From Deltaproteobacteria bacterium (GTDB lineage Bacteria > Myxococcota_A > UBA796 > JAFGLY01), in contig JAFGLY010000166.1 in NCBI GenBank assembly GCA_016927815.1, positions 62,001 to 126,000 on the forward strand: a stretch of DNA of 64,000 nucleotides, in the 5' to 3' direction. Within the stretch, counting starts at the first letter, position 1. Each line of letters opens with the position of its first letter. Below the pieces are notes generated by a model, which worked only from the letters and a program-made list of their open reading frames with translations, searched no databases and was not told the DNA's origin. Below are positions 27,325 through 37,969 of the stretch, piece after piece. The position numbers and the translations under genes were made by a program.

Positions 27325-28815
27325 GTGGCTCGTTCCGTACGACTCGAACCCTCCCGCACACTGGGGGAGTTCCGCCTCCTGTGCGGCCTCACCACCCGAG
27401 ACAGCACTCAGGATCGCATCGATCTCCGCTCGCCCCTGTTCTCGGACCGTCCCGGCAGCCGCGCGTTCGTGCTCAACACCCCGGTGTTGGCCGCAGCGAT
27501 GCAGGCGGTCTCCGGGCCGGCCATGGGCATCGAGATGGCCCGTCTCGGCGGTGCGGCGGTGCTCTTCTGCTCCCAGAACGCTCTGGACGAGGCGAAGATG
27601 GTCCGCACGGTGAAGAATCACCGTGCGGGCTTCGTGGAGCCCCGCACGGTCGCACCCTCCCTCGCCCTGGGCGCCCTGCACGCCCTCCACCGCGAGACGG
27701 GGTTCTCCAACTTCCCCGTCGTGGATCCAACCGGTCGCTTCCTCGGCATGATCGGGCGGCGCGACTACGACATGCTCGCCCATGCATCGCTGGCCGTCTC
27801 CGAGCGCATGATCCCGAGAGATCGGCTCGACGTGGGGGTGGAGGTCACCGACCTCCCGACGGCCCATCGCCTGCTGGTGGACGGGCACCAGGCCGTACTC
27901 CCCATCGTCGACCGCGAAGATCGCCTCCTGTACCTCGTGTTCCGCAAGGACATCCAGGACCACTTCGACAACCCGGCCCAGGTGGTGGACGAGGAGGGTC
28001 GCCTCCTGTGCCTCGCGGCCATCAACACGCTCGACTACGAGGAGCGCGCCCCGGCGCTGGTGGAAGCGGGCGCGGACGCCCTGGTGATCGATTCGTCCGA
28101 CGGTCACTCGGTGTTCCAGGCCGAGACCCTGGAGTGGATCGCCGCGCGCTGGCCCGACCTCCCGGTGATGGGGGGCAACATCATCACCGAGGAGGGCTTC
28201 CGGTTCCTGGTGGCGCACGGCGCCCGGGCCGTGAAGGTCGGCATGGGGAGCGGGTCCATCTGCATCACACAGGAGCAGAAGGGTACCGGGCGCGGCCTGG
28301 CCACCGCCATCATGGAGGTGGCCGCCGCGCGCGAGCAGCACCGCAAGACCACCGGTGTCCACATCCCCATCGTGGCCGACGGGGGTCTGGTCACCGGCCG
28401 GGACGTAGTCACCGCCCTCGCCCTGGGTGCGGACGCCGTGATGATGGGCCGCTACCTCGCCCGGATGGAGGAATCGCCCACCGAGAAGGTCCAGGTCGGC
28501 AACCGGATCATGAAGCCGTACTGGGGTGAAGGGTCGGCCCGGGCCCGGGACTGGAAGGCCGCCCGGTATGCCCAGACGGCCTTCGTCGAGGGCGTCGAGG
28601 GCCTGGTCGAGTACGCCGGACGCCTCCGGGACGAGCTGCCCCGGATGCTGGCCAAGATCCGGGCCGCCATGGCCTCGGCCGGGTGCGCCACGCTGCGGGA
28701 TCTGCACGAGCTGGCCGAGCTGGAACTGGTCTCCGCGCTCTCGATCCGCGAGGGCAAGGTCCACGACATCTACACCGCACACGGGGACGGAGAACTCCCC
28801 GACAGGGAGGAGTAG
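27325..28815 (+). CDS. guaB: IMP dehydrogenase, parabasalid-like subtype
   Basis: GTG start with GGAGGAGGTG upstream; GSGSICITQEQKGTGRGLATAI catalytic loop; MGRYLARMEESPTEKV..YWGEGSARARDW; CBS-like insertion. Confidence 0.93.
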   Translation: MARSVRLEPSRTLGEFRLLCGLTTRDSTQDRIDLRSPLFSDRPGSRAFVLNTPVLAAAMQAVSGPAMGIEMARLGGAAVLFCSQNALDEAKMVRTVKNHRAGFVEPRTVAPSLALGALHALHRETGFSNFPVVDPTGRFLGMIGRRDYDMLAHASLAVSERMIPRDRLDVGVEVTDLPTAHRLLVDGHQAVLPIVDREDRLLYLVFRKDIQDHFDNPAQVVDEEGRLLCLAAINTLDYEERAPALVEAGADALVIDSSDGHSVFQAETLEWIAARWPDLPVMGGNIITEEGFRFLVAHGARAVKVGMGSGSICITQEQKGTGRGLATAIMEVAAAREQHRKTTGVHIPIVADGGLVTGRDVVTALALGADAVMMGRYLARMEESPTEKVQVGNRIMKPYWGEGSARARDWKAARYAQTAFVEGVEGLVEYAGRLRDELPRMLAKIRAAMASAGCATLRDLHELAELELVSALSIREGKVHDIYTAHGDGELPDREE

Positions 28816-28816
28816 G

Positions 28817-30015
<1,199 letters not shown>

Positions 30016-30019
<4 letters not shown>

Positions 30020-31089
30020 CACGCCCCGCATCCGGTCTCGACCTCTCCCTGGGGGATCTCTGCTCGGCCACGGCCTTCGGCTGGGCGCTGCGCACCTTCC
30101 GAAACCGCGCCGGTCGAGACGGAGAGCCCCTCTTGCGCCAGGAGGGCACCTTCGCCAGCCTCGTCTTGGTGGGCGACGCCACGCTGGCCCTCACGTCCGA
30201 CGGCATCGGAACCAAGGTCGAGGTGGCCGAACGCACCGGAACCTACCACACGCTCGGCTGGGATCTGGTTGCCATGGTCGTGGACGACCTCGTGGCGCTG
30301 GGGGTGGAGCCCACGAACCTCACCAACATCCTCGACGTGGACACCCTCGACCTCGGCGTGGTCGACGCCCTCATGCGCGGCCTGCACGACGCGGCGATTG
30401 CCGCACGGGTGGCTGTGGTGGGGGGAGAGATTGCGGAGCTGGGCACCCGGATCGGGGGCTGGGGCCCCGGCATGCACTTCAACTGGTGCGCCACGGCCCT
30501 GGGCATCCTGCCTTCGGGGCAACCCCCCCTGGACGGCCGTGCGGTCCGGCCGGGCGATGCGCTCGTGGCCCTCGAGAGCCCGGGTCTGCGCTCCAACGGG
30601 TTCTCGCTCGCGCGCCGCGTGCTCTCGGCCCGGCACGGCGAGGACTGGCACCTCGCCCCGTTCGAGGACGGCGCCTCGTGGGGAGAGGCGCTCCTGGTTC
30701 CCTCGCGCATCTACGCGCCTCTCGTGGTGGACGCCCTCACCGAAGGCGTACCGCTCCACGGGGTGGCGCACATCACGGGCGGCGGACTCCCGGACAAGCT
30801 GGGACGCGTGCTCAAGCCCAACCGACTGGGCGCCCTCCTCGACGACCTGCCACCGGTCCCCCCGGTGTTCGCCCGACTCGTCGAGCTCGGCCCGGTTCCG
30901 TCCAGGCAGGCCTGGCACCTCTGGAACATGGGCACCGGCATGGTCCTCGTGGTCCCCCCCGATCACGCGTCGGCTCTCTGCGAACGGGCCGCGGCCGCGG
31001 GATGTCCCGCACGGGTGGCCGGCCGGATCCGCGAGTCCTCGGGCATCGAGATCCAACGGGATTCGGAGGTCCTCACCTATGGCGACTGA
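30016..31089 (+). CDS. purM: Phosphoribosylformylglycinamidine cyclo-ligase
   Basis: TSDGIGTKVEVAERTGTYHTLGWDLVAMVVDDLVALGVEP, VGGEIAEL, LESPGLRSNGFSLARRVL, HITGGGLPDKLGRVL. Confidence 0.96.
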
Positions 31090-34000
31090 CACCGCACCCG
31101 CGTGCATCCACGTGGCCCTGCGAGACGGCGTCCGGGACTTGCGTGGCGAGCAGGTGGCCTGCGATGCCGCCCGGTTTCTCGGCATCGATACGGGCCGGGT
31201 CCGGACGAGCCGGCTGTACGCGGTAGGGAGGAACCTGTCGCGGTCCGACCTGGAACGGCTGGGCCGTGAGGGGCTCGCCGACCGCATCCTCCACGAGGTC
31301 ACCGTCGGAGGGCGACCCGAATCTCGCGGCGCACGAACCTACGTACTCGTGGGTCGCCTTCCGGGGGTCACCGACGACGAAGGGATGAGCGCCCAGGCCA
31401 CCATGGCCGACCTGCTGGCCCTTCCGCCCGGCGACGGCGCCCAGGAGGTGTTCTCCAGCGAGGTCTACCTGTTCGAACGCGATCTTCCCCCCGAAACGCT
31501 GGCCCGACTCGCGGAGGAGCTGCTCGGCAATCCCCTCATCCACCACTTCGAGTACGGGCCGGTACCGGATCGAATCGCGTATGCCCCCCGTGTGAGGCTG
31601 CCCCCTCCGGCCCCGCCGCGCTTCGTGGACCTCGAGGTGTCGGACGCGGAACTGGAGCGGCTCTCGAAGGAACGCGTGCTCTCGTTGGACTTGAAGGAGA
31701 TGCACGCCATCCGCGACCACTTCCGGAATCCCGAGGTGCGAGCGCGGCTCGCCGCCCTGGACCGGCCTGGGCTGCCCACGGACGCCGAACTGGAGATCTT
31801 CGCCCAGACGTGGTCCGAGCACTGCAAGCACAAGGAGTTCAACGCGCTCATCGAGTACCACGACGAGGACACCGGCCAGACCACCGTCGTGGACTCGCTC
31901 TTCCGCACGTACATCCGCGGCACGACGGATCCGATCGCCGCCCGGCTCTCGGCCTCCGGCCAGGACTGGCTGGTCAAGGTCTTCACCGACAACGCCGGGG
32001 TGGTGCGGGTGGACTCCGAGCGCCTGTTCGTCCTCAAGGTGGAGACCCACAACACCCCCTCGGCCCTCGACCCGTACGGGGGAGCCATCACCGGGATCCT
32101 CGGCAACAACCGCGATCCGCTGGGAACGGGCCGCGGGGGGGCACGCTGCCTCTTCAACACGAACGTCCTCTGCTTCGGGCCTCCGAACTACGCACGGCCC
32201 CTCCTGCCCGGCCAACTCCACCCACGCCGTGTCCTGGAGGGGGTCCGGCGCGGGATCGAGGACGGAGGCAACAAGTCCGGCATCCCCACGGTCCACGGCG
32301 CGATCGTGTTCGACGACCGCTACGCCGGGAAGCCGCTCGTCTACTGCGGCACGGGTGCGCTGCTCCCGTCCAGGGTGGGCGGCCGGAATGCCTGGGAAAA
32401 GGAGGCGCGACCGGGGGACGCCATCCTCATGGCCGGCGGCCGGGTGGGCAAGGACGGCATCCACGGCGCGACCTTCTCGTCGGTGGAGATCGATCGGAAC
32501 TCCCCTCGGAGCGCGGTCCAGGTGGGGAGCCCCATCACCCAGAAACGCCTGGCGGACTTCCTCGAAGCGGCCTGCCTGGCGGGCTTCGTACGCTGCACCA
32601 CCGACAACGGCGCGGGGGGGCTCTCCTCCTCGGTAGGGGAGCTGGCTCCGCTCGCCGGAGGGGCCGAGGTCCACCTCGACCGCGTGCCTCTCAAGTACGA
32701 GGGGCTCGCCCCATGGGAGATCTTCGTATCGGAGTCCCAGGAGCGGATGACCCTCGTGGTCGATCCCGTTCACCTGCCGGCCATCCTCGAGGTCGCGCGA
32801 CTCCACGAAGTCGAGGTGAGCGACGTCGGTCGGTTCACCGATTCCGGTCTCCTGGAGGTGTTCCACTCGGGTGCGCGGGTGGCCTCGCTCGACCTCGACT
32901 TCCTGCACCACGGGGTGCCCTCCAAGCGCATGCGGGCCACCTGGCGGGCCCCGGCGCTCACCGAGCCCGTACTGCCGCCGGATCTCGACTGGGGGCACCT
33001 GCTTCGGCGCGTGCTGGCGAGCCCCGACGTGGCCTCTCGCGAATGGGTCATCCGACAGTACGACCACGAGGTCAAGGGCCGCACGGTGGTCAAGCCGCTC
33101 ATGGGGCCCGACGGCACGGCCCCCCAGGACGCCGCCGTGATGCGGCTCGGCTTCGACGACTGGCGAGGCCTGGCCGTGTCCTGCGGCATCGTCCCCCGCT
33201 ACGGCGACATCGACCCCTACGCCATGTCGGCCGCGGCCTTCGACGAAGCCGTCCGGCAGATCGTGGCCGTGGGCGGGCGTCTTCCCGATCCCGACGCGTC
33301 GGGGGGGACGTGGTGGAGCGCGTGCGACAACTTCTGCGTCCCGGACTCGGCGTGGCACCCGACGGAGAACCCCGATGGCGACCGCAAGCTGGGCGCGCTG
33401 GTACGCATGTGCCGGGCACTCAAGGACGTGGCCACGGCGTACGGCGTTCCGCTGACCTCCGGCAAGGACAGCATGAAGAACGACTTCAAGGAGGGCGGCG
33501 TGAGGATCTCGGTCCCGCCGACCGTGCTGTACACCGTCGTGTCCGGGATCGAGGACATCCGGCGCACCGTCACCAGCGAGGTCAAGGCCGAGGGAGACTT
33601 CGTCTGGGTGCTCGGGCGGACCCGCGACGAGCTGGGCGCGAGCATCCTCTACCGCCTGTTGGGCGAGTTGGGTGCGAACGTGCCCCGCGTACGGACGGAC
33701 GAGGCCGTGGGCCTCTACCGCGCGCTCGCCTCGGCCACGACCCGCGGGTGGGTCGCCTCCTGTCACGATTGCTCGGACGGGGGCCTGGCCGTCGCCCTGG
33801 CCGAGGCCACCTTCGGCACGGGCCTCGGTCTCGATCTCGATCTCGGCCCGGTCCTCGACGCTCTCGGCGACGCCCCGCACCCGGTGCTGAGCGCGCTCTT
33901 CTCGGAGAGCCCCTCGCGCTTCGTGGCCACCGTCGCCCCCGAGCACCAGGCGTCCTTCGAGGCGTCTCTGGGGGAGCACGGGCGGTGCGTGGGCCGGGTC

Positions 34001-34114
34001 ACGGCGGATCCACGGCTCGTGGTGCGGGCGCGTGGCGCCCCTGTGCTGGACCTCGACACGCTCGACCTGTTGTCAGCCTGGCGGACCGATCCGCGCGGCG
34101 GGGAGGGGGCATGA
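31079..34114 (+). CDS. purL: Phosphoribosylformylglycinamidine synthase PurL with N-terminal PurS-like region
   Basis: EIFAQTWSEHCKHKEFNALIEY, VKVETHNTPSALDPYGGAITGILGNNRDPLGTGRG, TDNGAGGLSSSVGELA, SGKDSMKND; PurS-like first ~80 aa. Confidence 0.96.
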   Translation: MATDTAPACIHVALRDGVRDLRGEQVACDAARFLGIDTGRVRTSRLYAVGRNLSRSDLERLGREGLADRILHEVTVGGRPESRGARTYVLVGRLPGVTDDEGMSAQATMADLLALPPGDGAQEVFSSEVYLFERDLPPETLARLAEELLGNPLIHHFEYGPVPDRIAYAPRVRLPPPAPPRFVDLEVSDAELERLSKERVLSLDLKEMHAIRDHFRNPEVRARLAALDRPGLPTDAELEIFAQTWSEHCKHKEFNALIEYHDEDTGQTTVVDSLFRTYIRGTTDPIAARLSASGQDWLVKVFTDNAGVVRVDSERLFVLKVETHNTPSALDPYGGAITGILGNNRDPLGTGRGGARCLFNTNVLCFGPPNYARPLLPGQLHPRRVLEGVRRGIEDGGNKSGIPTVHGAIVFDDRYAGKPLVYCGTGALLPSRVGGRNAWEKEARPGDAILMAGGRVGKDGIHGATFSSVEIDRNSPRSAVQVGSPITQKRLADFLEAACLAGFVRCTTDNGAGGLSSSVGELAPLAGGAEVHLDRVPLKYEGLAPWEIFVSESQERMTLVVDPVHLPAILEVARLHEVEVSDVGRFTDSGLLEVFHSGARVASLDLDFLHHGVPSKRMRATWRAPALTEPVLPPDLDWGHLLRRVLASPDVASREWVIRQYDHEVKGRTVVKPLMGPDGTAPQDAAVMRLGFDDWRGLAVSCGIVPRYGDIDPYAMSAAAFDEAVRQIVAVGGRLPDPDASGGTWWSACDNFCVPDSAWHPTENPDGDRKLGALVRMCRALKDVATAYGVPLTSGKDSMKNDFKEGGVRISVPPTVLYTVVSGIEDIRRTVTSEVKAEGDFVWVLGRTRDELGASILYRLLGELGANVPRVRTDEAVGLYRALASATTRGWVASCHDCSDGGLAVALAEATFGTGLGLDLDLGPVLDALGDAPHPVLSALFSESPSRFVATVAPEHQASFEASLGEHGRCVGRVTADPRLVVRARGAPVLDLDTLDLLSAWRTDPRGGEGA

Positions 34115-34935
34115 TCCGGGCGCTCGTGCTCACCGGCTTCGGCATCAACTGCGAGGAGGAGCTCGCGGCGGCCTGGCGCCTCGCGGGCGCCGAACCCCAC
34201 CTCGTCCACTTGAACCGCCTGCTCGCGGGCCAGGAACGGATCCGGGACCACCACGTGGTCTCGCTGCCCGGGGGATTCTCCTTCGGAGACGACCTCGGGG
34301 CCGGTCGCGTGCTGGCCAACCGGATCCGCTACCGTACCCTGCCCTCGGGCGGCACCCTGCTCGACGAGCTCAGCCGGTTCGTCCAGGAGGGAGGGTACGT
34401 CCTGGGGATCTGCAACGGGTTCCAGGTCCTGGTCCAGACGGGCCTGTTGCCCAACGTGGGGGGAGGCCTGGAGCCGGAGGCCACGCTCGCACCCAACGCT
34501 TCGGGGCGATTCGAGGACCGCTGGATCCGCTGCGTGGCGACGACCCCGAGCCCCACCCCGTTCCTGGCCGGCGTCTCCACTCTCGATCTCCCCGTCCGAC
34601 ACGGGGAGGGGCGCCTGGTGTTCCGGGACGACGAGGTGCAGACCCGCGTCGTCGAACGGGGGCTCGCCTGCCTCCGCTACGCCGATTCCGAGGGCCTCGA
34701 GACCCACGTCTACCCTGCCAATCCCAACGGCAGCGCCCTGGCGTGCGCGGGGATGGTCGACGTGAGCGGCCACGTCTTCGGCCTCATGCCCCATCCCGAG
34801 GCCTACCTGTCCGCCTGGAACCACCCCGACTGGGGCCGGAGGATCAGGCTCTCGGGGCACGCGATGGAGGACGGCGAAGGCCTGGCGCTGTTCCGCAACC
34901 TGGTTCGTCACCTGACAGGGGAGGTCAAGCCATGA
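34111..34935 (+). CDS. purQ: Phosphoribosylformylglycinamidine synthase glutaminase subunit
   Basis: ALVLTGFGINCEEELAAAWRLAGAEP, SLPGGFSFGDDLGAGRVLANRIR, LGICNGFQVLVQTGLLP, LMPHPEAYL. Confidence 0.96.
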   Translation: MIRALVLTGFGINCEEELAAAWRLAGAEPHLVHLNRLLAGQERIRDHHVVSLPGGFSFGDDLGAGRVLANRIRYRTLPSGGTLLDELSRFVQEGGYVLGICNGFQVLVQTGLLPNVGGGLEPEATLAPNASGRFEDRWIRCVATTPSPTPFLAGVSTLDLPVRHGEGRLVFRDDEVQTRVVERGLACLRYADSEGLETHVYPANPNGSALACAGMVDVSGHVFGLMPHPEAYLSAWNHPDWGRRIRLSGHAMEDGEGLALFRNLVRHLTGEVKP

Positions 34936-36563
34936 GCATCGATCGGGTCCCCGTCCGGCGGGCCCTGCTGTCCGCGAGCGATCGCACCGGCCTGGTCGAC
35001 CTCGCCCGCGCGCTCGTCCGCCACGGGTGCGAGATTGTCGCGAGCGGGGGCACCCGCCGCGCGCTCTCGGAGGCCGGCATCGAGAGCGTCCCGGTGGAGC
35101 GGGTGAGCGGTGCACCGGAGGCTTTCGGCGGACGCATGAAGACCCTCTCGTTCGGGATCGCCTCGGCGCTGCTCTTCCACCGGGAGCGCGACGCGGAGGA
35201 GGCCGCCCGCCTGGGCATCCAGTCCATCGACCTCGTGGCCTGCAACCTGTATCCGTTCGCCCGGGCCTGGAGAGACGGGGTCGAGGACGACGCCCTGGTC
35301 GAGCAGATCGACATCGGCGGCCCCACGCTCCTCCGCGCGGCCGCCAAGAACGCCTCGCACGTGGCGGTGCTGTGCGACCCCGCGGCCTACCCTGCGGTGA
35401 TCGCCGAGCTCGACGCCTCGGACGGCGCCTTGTGCCTCGACACGCGGCGGGCCCTGGCACGGGCTGCGTTCCATCACACCGCCGACTACGACGCCATGAT
35501 CGCCCAGGCGTTCGACGAGCGTGCCGGCGTGGCGTCGCTGAACCTGGTCCTGGAGAGCGGACGTGCCCTGAGGTACGGAGAGAATCCCCACCAGAAGGGC
35601 TGGGTCTACCGGATGCGGGGCGCGCACGCCTCGCTGGCCGACGTGGAGCAACTGCACGGCGAGGCGTTGTCGTACAACAACTTCGGGGACGTCCAGGCGG
35701 CCCTCAAGGCCGTCGCGGACCTGGAGGGCAGCGCCTGTGCGGTCGTGAAGCACGGCAATCCCTGCGGGCTCGCAACCGCGCCCACGCAGCGCCGGGCGCT
35801 GGAGGCCGCGTGGGCAGGCGACCCGGTGTCCGCCTTCGGATCGGTGATTGCGTTCAGCCGTCCGCTCGAACCCGACACCGCCGCCTTCTTCGAACTCTCC
35901 CACCCGGACCGCAGCCGTCGCAGGTTCGTGGAGGTGGTGGTGGCCCCGGGTGTGGACGCCGACGCCCTGTCCCTGCTCGCCGTCCACCCGCGCCTGCGCG
36001 TGCTGGTCTTCGACCCTGCCCGTCTTCGCGATACCGGTGTTCAGGGCCTGCCTGCCGGATGGCAGGTCCGCTTCCTCGCAGGGGCCTGCCTCGTCCAGGA
36101 ACCCGATCGTACCTTGCAGGACCGTTTCGAGCCGGTCACCCGGCATGCCCCCGCCGGTGACCCCGGTCTCTGGACGTTCGGCCTGGCCGCCGTCCGCCAG
36201 GTGCGCAGCAATGCCATCGTGGTGGTGCGACGCCTCCCGGACGCCACGCTGCAACTCCTGGGCATGGGGGCCGGCCAGCCCAACCGGGTCGAGTCCGTGC
36301 GCATCGCCGTCTCCAAGTGCCGCGAGACCCTCCTCGCCGAGCACCCCGGCGACGAGACCGCGGTGCGCGAGGCCATGGGCCGGGCCTGCCTCGTCTCCGA
36401 CGCCTTCTTCCCGTTTCCCGACAACATCGAAGTGCTGGCCCAGGCAGGTCTCCGCACGGTGCTCCAGCCCGGGGGATCCCTCCGGGACCGGCTGGTGATC
36501 CAGCGGGCCGAGGATCTCGGCGTGGCCATGCTCGTCACCGGACTGAGGCACTTTCGCCACTAG
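34932..36563 (+). CDS. purH: Bifunctional AICAR formyltransferase / IMP cyclohydrolase
   Basis: LLSASDRTGLVDLARAL, IVASGGTRRAL, DLVACNLYPF, IGGPTLLRAAAKN, LRYGENPHQ, VVKHGNPCG, SDAFFPFPDN, TGLRHFRH. Confidence 0.95.
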   Translation: MSIDRVPVRRALLSASDRTGLVDLARALVRHGCEIVASGGTRRALSEAGIESVPVERVSGAPEAFGGRMKTLSFGIASALLFHRERDAEEAARLGIQSIDLVACNLYPFARAWRDGVEDDALVEQIDIGGPTLLRAAAKNASHVAVLCDPAAYPAVIAELDASDGALCLDTRRALARAAFHHTADYDAMIAQAFDERAGVASLNLVLESGRALRYGENPHQKGWVYRMRGAHASLADVEQLHGEALSYNNFGDVQAALKAVADLEGSACAVVKHGNPCGLATAPTQRRALEAAWAGDPVSAFGSVIAFSRPLEPDTAAFFELSHPDRSRRRFVEVVVAPGVDADALSLLAVHPRLRVLVFDPARLRDTGVQGLPAGWQVRFLAGACLVQEPDRTLQDRFEPVTRHAPAGDPGLWTFGLAAVRQVRSNAIVVVRRLPDATLQLLGMGAGQPNRVESVRIAVSKCRETLLAEHPGDETAVREAMGRACLVSDAFFPFPDNIEVLAQAGLRTVLQPGGSLRDRLVIQRAEDLGVAMLVTGLRHFRH

Positions 36564-36571
36564 GAGGACGG

Positions 36572-37969
36572 ATGATCCCCTTGAGCCGTTTCGTCTCCCC
36601 CCAGCTGAAACTGCTCCACCGCGGCAAGGTGCGCGACTCGTTCCGCGCATCCCCCGATACCCGCCTGATGGTCGCGACCGATCGCCTGTCGGCCTTCGAC
36701 CAGGTCCTCGACACCGCCATCCCCGCCAAGGGCGCCGTGCTCTCGGGCCTGTCCGCCTGGTGGTTCGAGCGGACGCGCGACATCGTGCCCAACCACTTCA
36801 TCCGCCTCGTGGATCCGGCTGTCTCGCTCATCCGCGAGTGCCGGCCGTTGGCCGTGGAGGTAGTGGTCCGCGCCCACCTCGCGGGGTCCATGTGGCGCGC
36901 CTACCAGGCCGGCCGGCGCTCCTTCTGCGGGGTGTCGGTGCCCGACGGTCTCACCCGTCACCAGGCCTTTCCCGAGCCGATCGTCACGCCTACCACCAAG
37001 TCCGACCACGACGAGGAGGCCAGCCCGGCCGAACTGGTGGCCGCCGGGCTGGTCACCCCCGAGCAGTGGAAGGCGCTGGAGCAGGCGGCCCGCAAGCTCT
37101 TCGCGGCCGGAGCGGCGACGTTGGCCGAGCGGGGCCTCAAGCTGTGCGACACCAAGTACGAGTTCGGAATCTTCGACGAAGAGATCGTGCTCATCGACGA
37201 GATCCACACACCGGACTCCTCTCGCATCTGGCCTGCCGACGCCTTCGCACGGGATCCGCAACGCGTGGAGTCCCTCGACAAGGAGTACGTGCGGGCCTGG
37301 CTCCTCGAGGCCGGCCAGGGCGGCCGACGCCCCAGGGCCCTGCCCCCCGAGGTCGCGGCCGAGACCACTCGGCGCTACCTGGAGCTCTTCGAGCGAGTCA
37401 CCGGCGTGTCCCTGGCCCTCTCCGACGAGGATCCGAGGGAGCGGATGGTTCGCCACCTCGCGGCCCAGGGCTTCATGAAGGACGCCTGGGTGGCCGTGGT
37501 GATGGGGTCTCCGGGCGACCTCGCACATGCCCGCCGCATCCGCGATGCCCTGGCCCCGTACGGTGTGGCCGTCGACATGCGGGTGCTCTCGGCCCACAAG
37601 AACGGCGAGGCTCTGCCCGCCCTGGCCGAACTGTACGGAGGCAGCGCGGATCGGGGCGTGGTGGTGGCGGTGGCCGGGCTCTCCAACGGGCTCGGGGGCG
37701 CGCTGGCCGCCAACCTCCCCGTGCCGGTGCTGTCCTGTCCCCCGTTCACGGACCTCGCCGACCTCCAGGTCAACCTCGCCTCCTCCATGATGCTGCCGTC
37801 CGAGGTTCCGGCGGGCACGATCCTCAGCCCCTCCAACGCGGCCCACCTCGCGCTGCGCTGCCTCCAGCTTCCCCGCTTGAAGGACCGCCTCGCGCTCGAA
37901 ATCGGAGCCGTCAAGGACCGCCTGGCTGCCCGAGACCAGGAGGTCCGGGCCGCGGAGCGCCTCCCATGA
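36572..37969 (+). CDS. purC-purE: PurC-PurE fusion: SAICAR synthetase plus class II-like AIR carboxylase domain
   Basis: N-terminal PurC (LLHRGKVRDSFRA..RLMVATDRLSAFDQVL, PTTKSDHDEE, KLCDTKYEFGI, IDEIHTPDSSRIW); C-terminal PurE from ~37480 (VAVVMGSPGDLAHARRIRDALAPYGVAVDMRVLSAHKN...VAVAGLSNGLGGALAANLPVPVLSCPP), one uninterrupted frame. Confidence 0.94.
   Translation: MIPLSRFVSPQLKLLHRGKVRDSFRASPDTRLMVATDRLSAFDQVLDTAIPAKGAVLSGLSAWWFERTRDIVPNHFIRLVDPAVSLIRECRPLAVEVVVRAHLAGSMWRAYQAGRRSFCGVSVPDGLTRHQAFPEPIVTPTTKSDHDEEASPAELVAAGLVTPEQWKALEQAARKLFAAGAATLAERGLKLCDTKYEFGIFDEEIVLIDEIHTPDSSRIWPADAFARDPQRVESLDKEYVRAWLLEAGQGGRRPRALPPEVAAETTRRYLELFERVTGVSLALSDEDPRERMVRHLAAQGFMKDAWVAVVMGSPGDLAHARRIRDALAPYGVAVDMRVLSAHKNGEALPALAELYGGSADRGVVVAVAGLSNGLGGALAANLPVPVLSCPPFTDLADLQVNLASSMMLPSEVPAGTILSPSNAAHLALRCLQLPRLKDRLALEIGAVKDRLAARDQEVRAAERLP

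Noticed and set aside
31073-33979. 968-aa minus-strand ORF antisense to purL
   Set aside because: Shadow ORF from high GC3; purL on + strand is clearly real.
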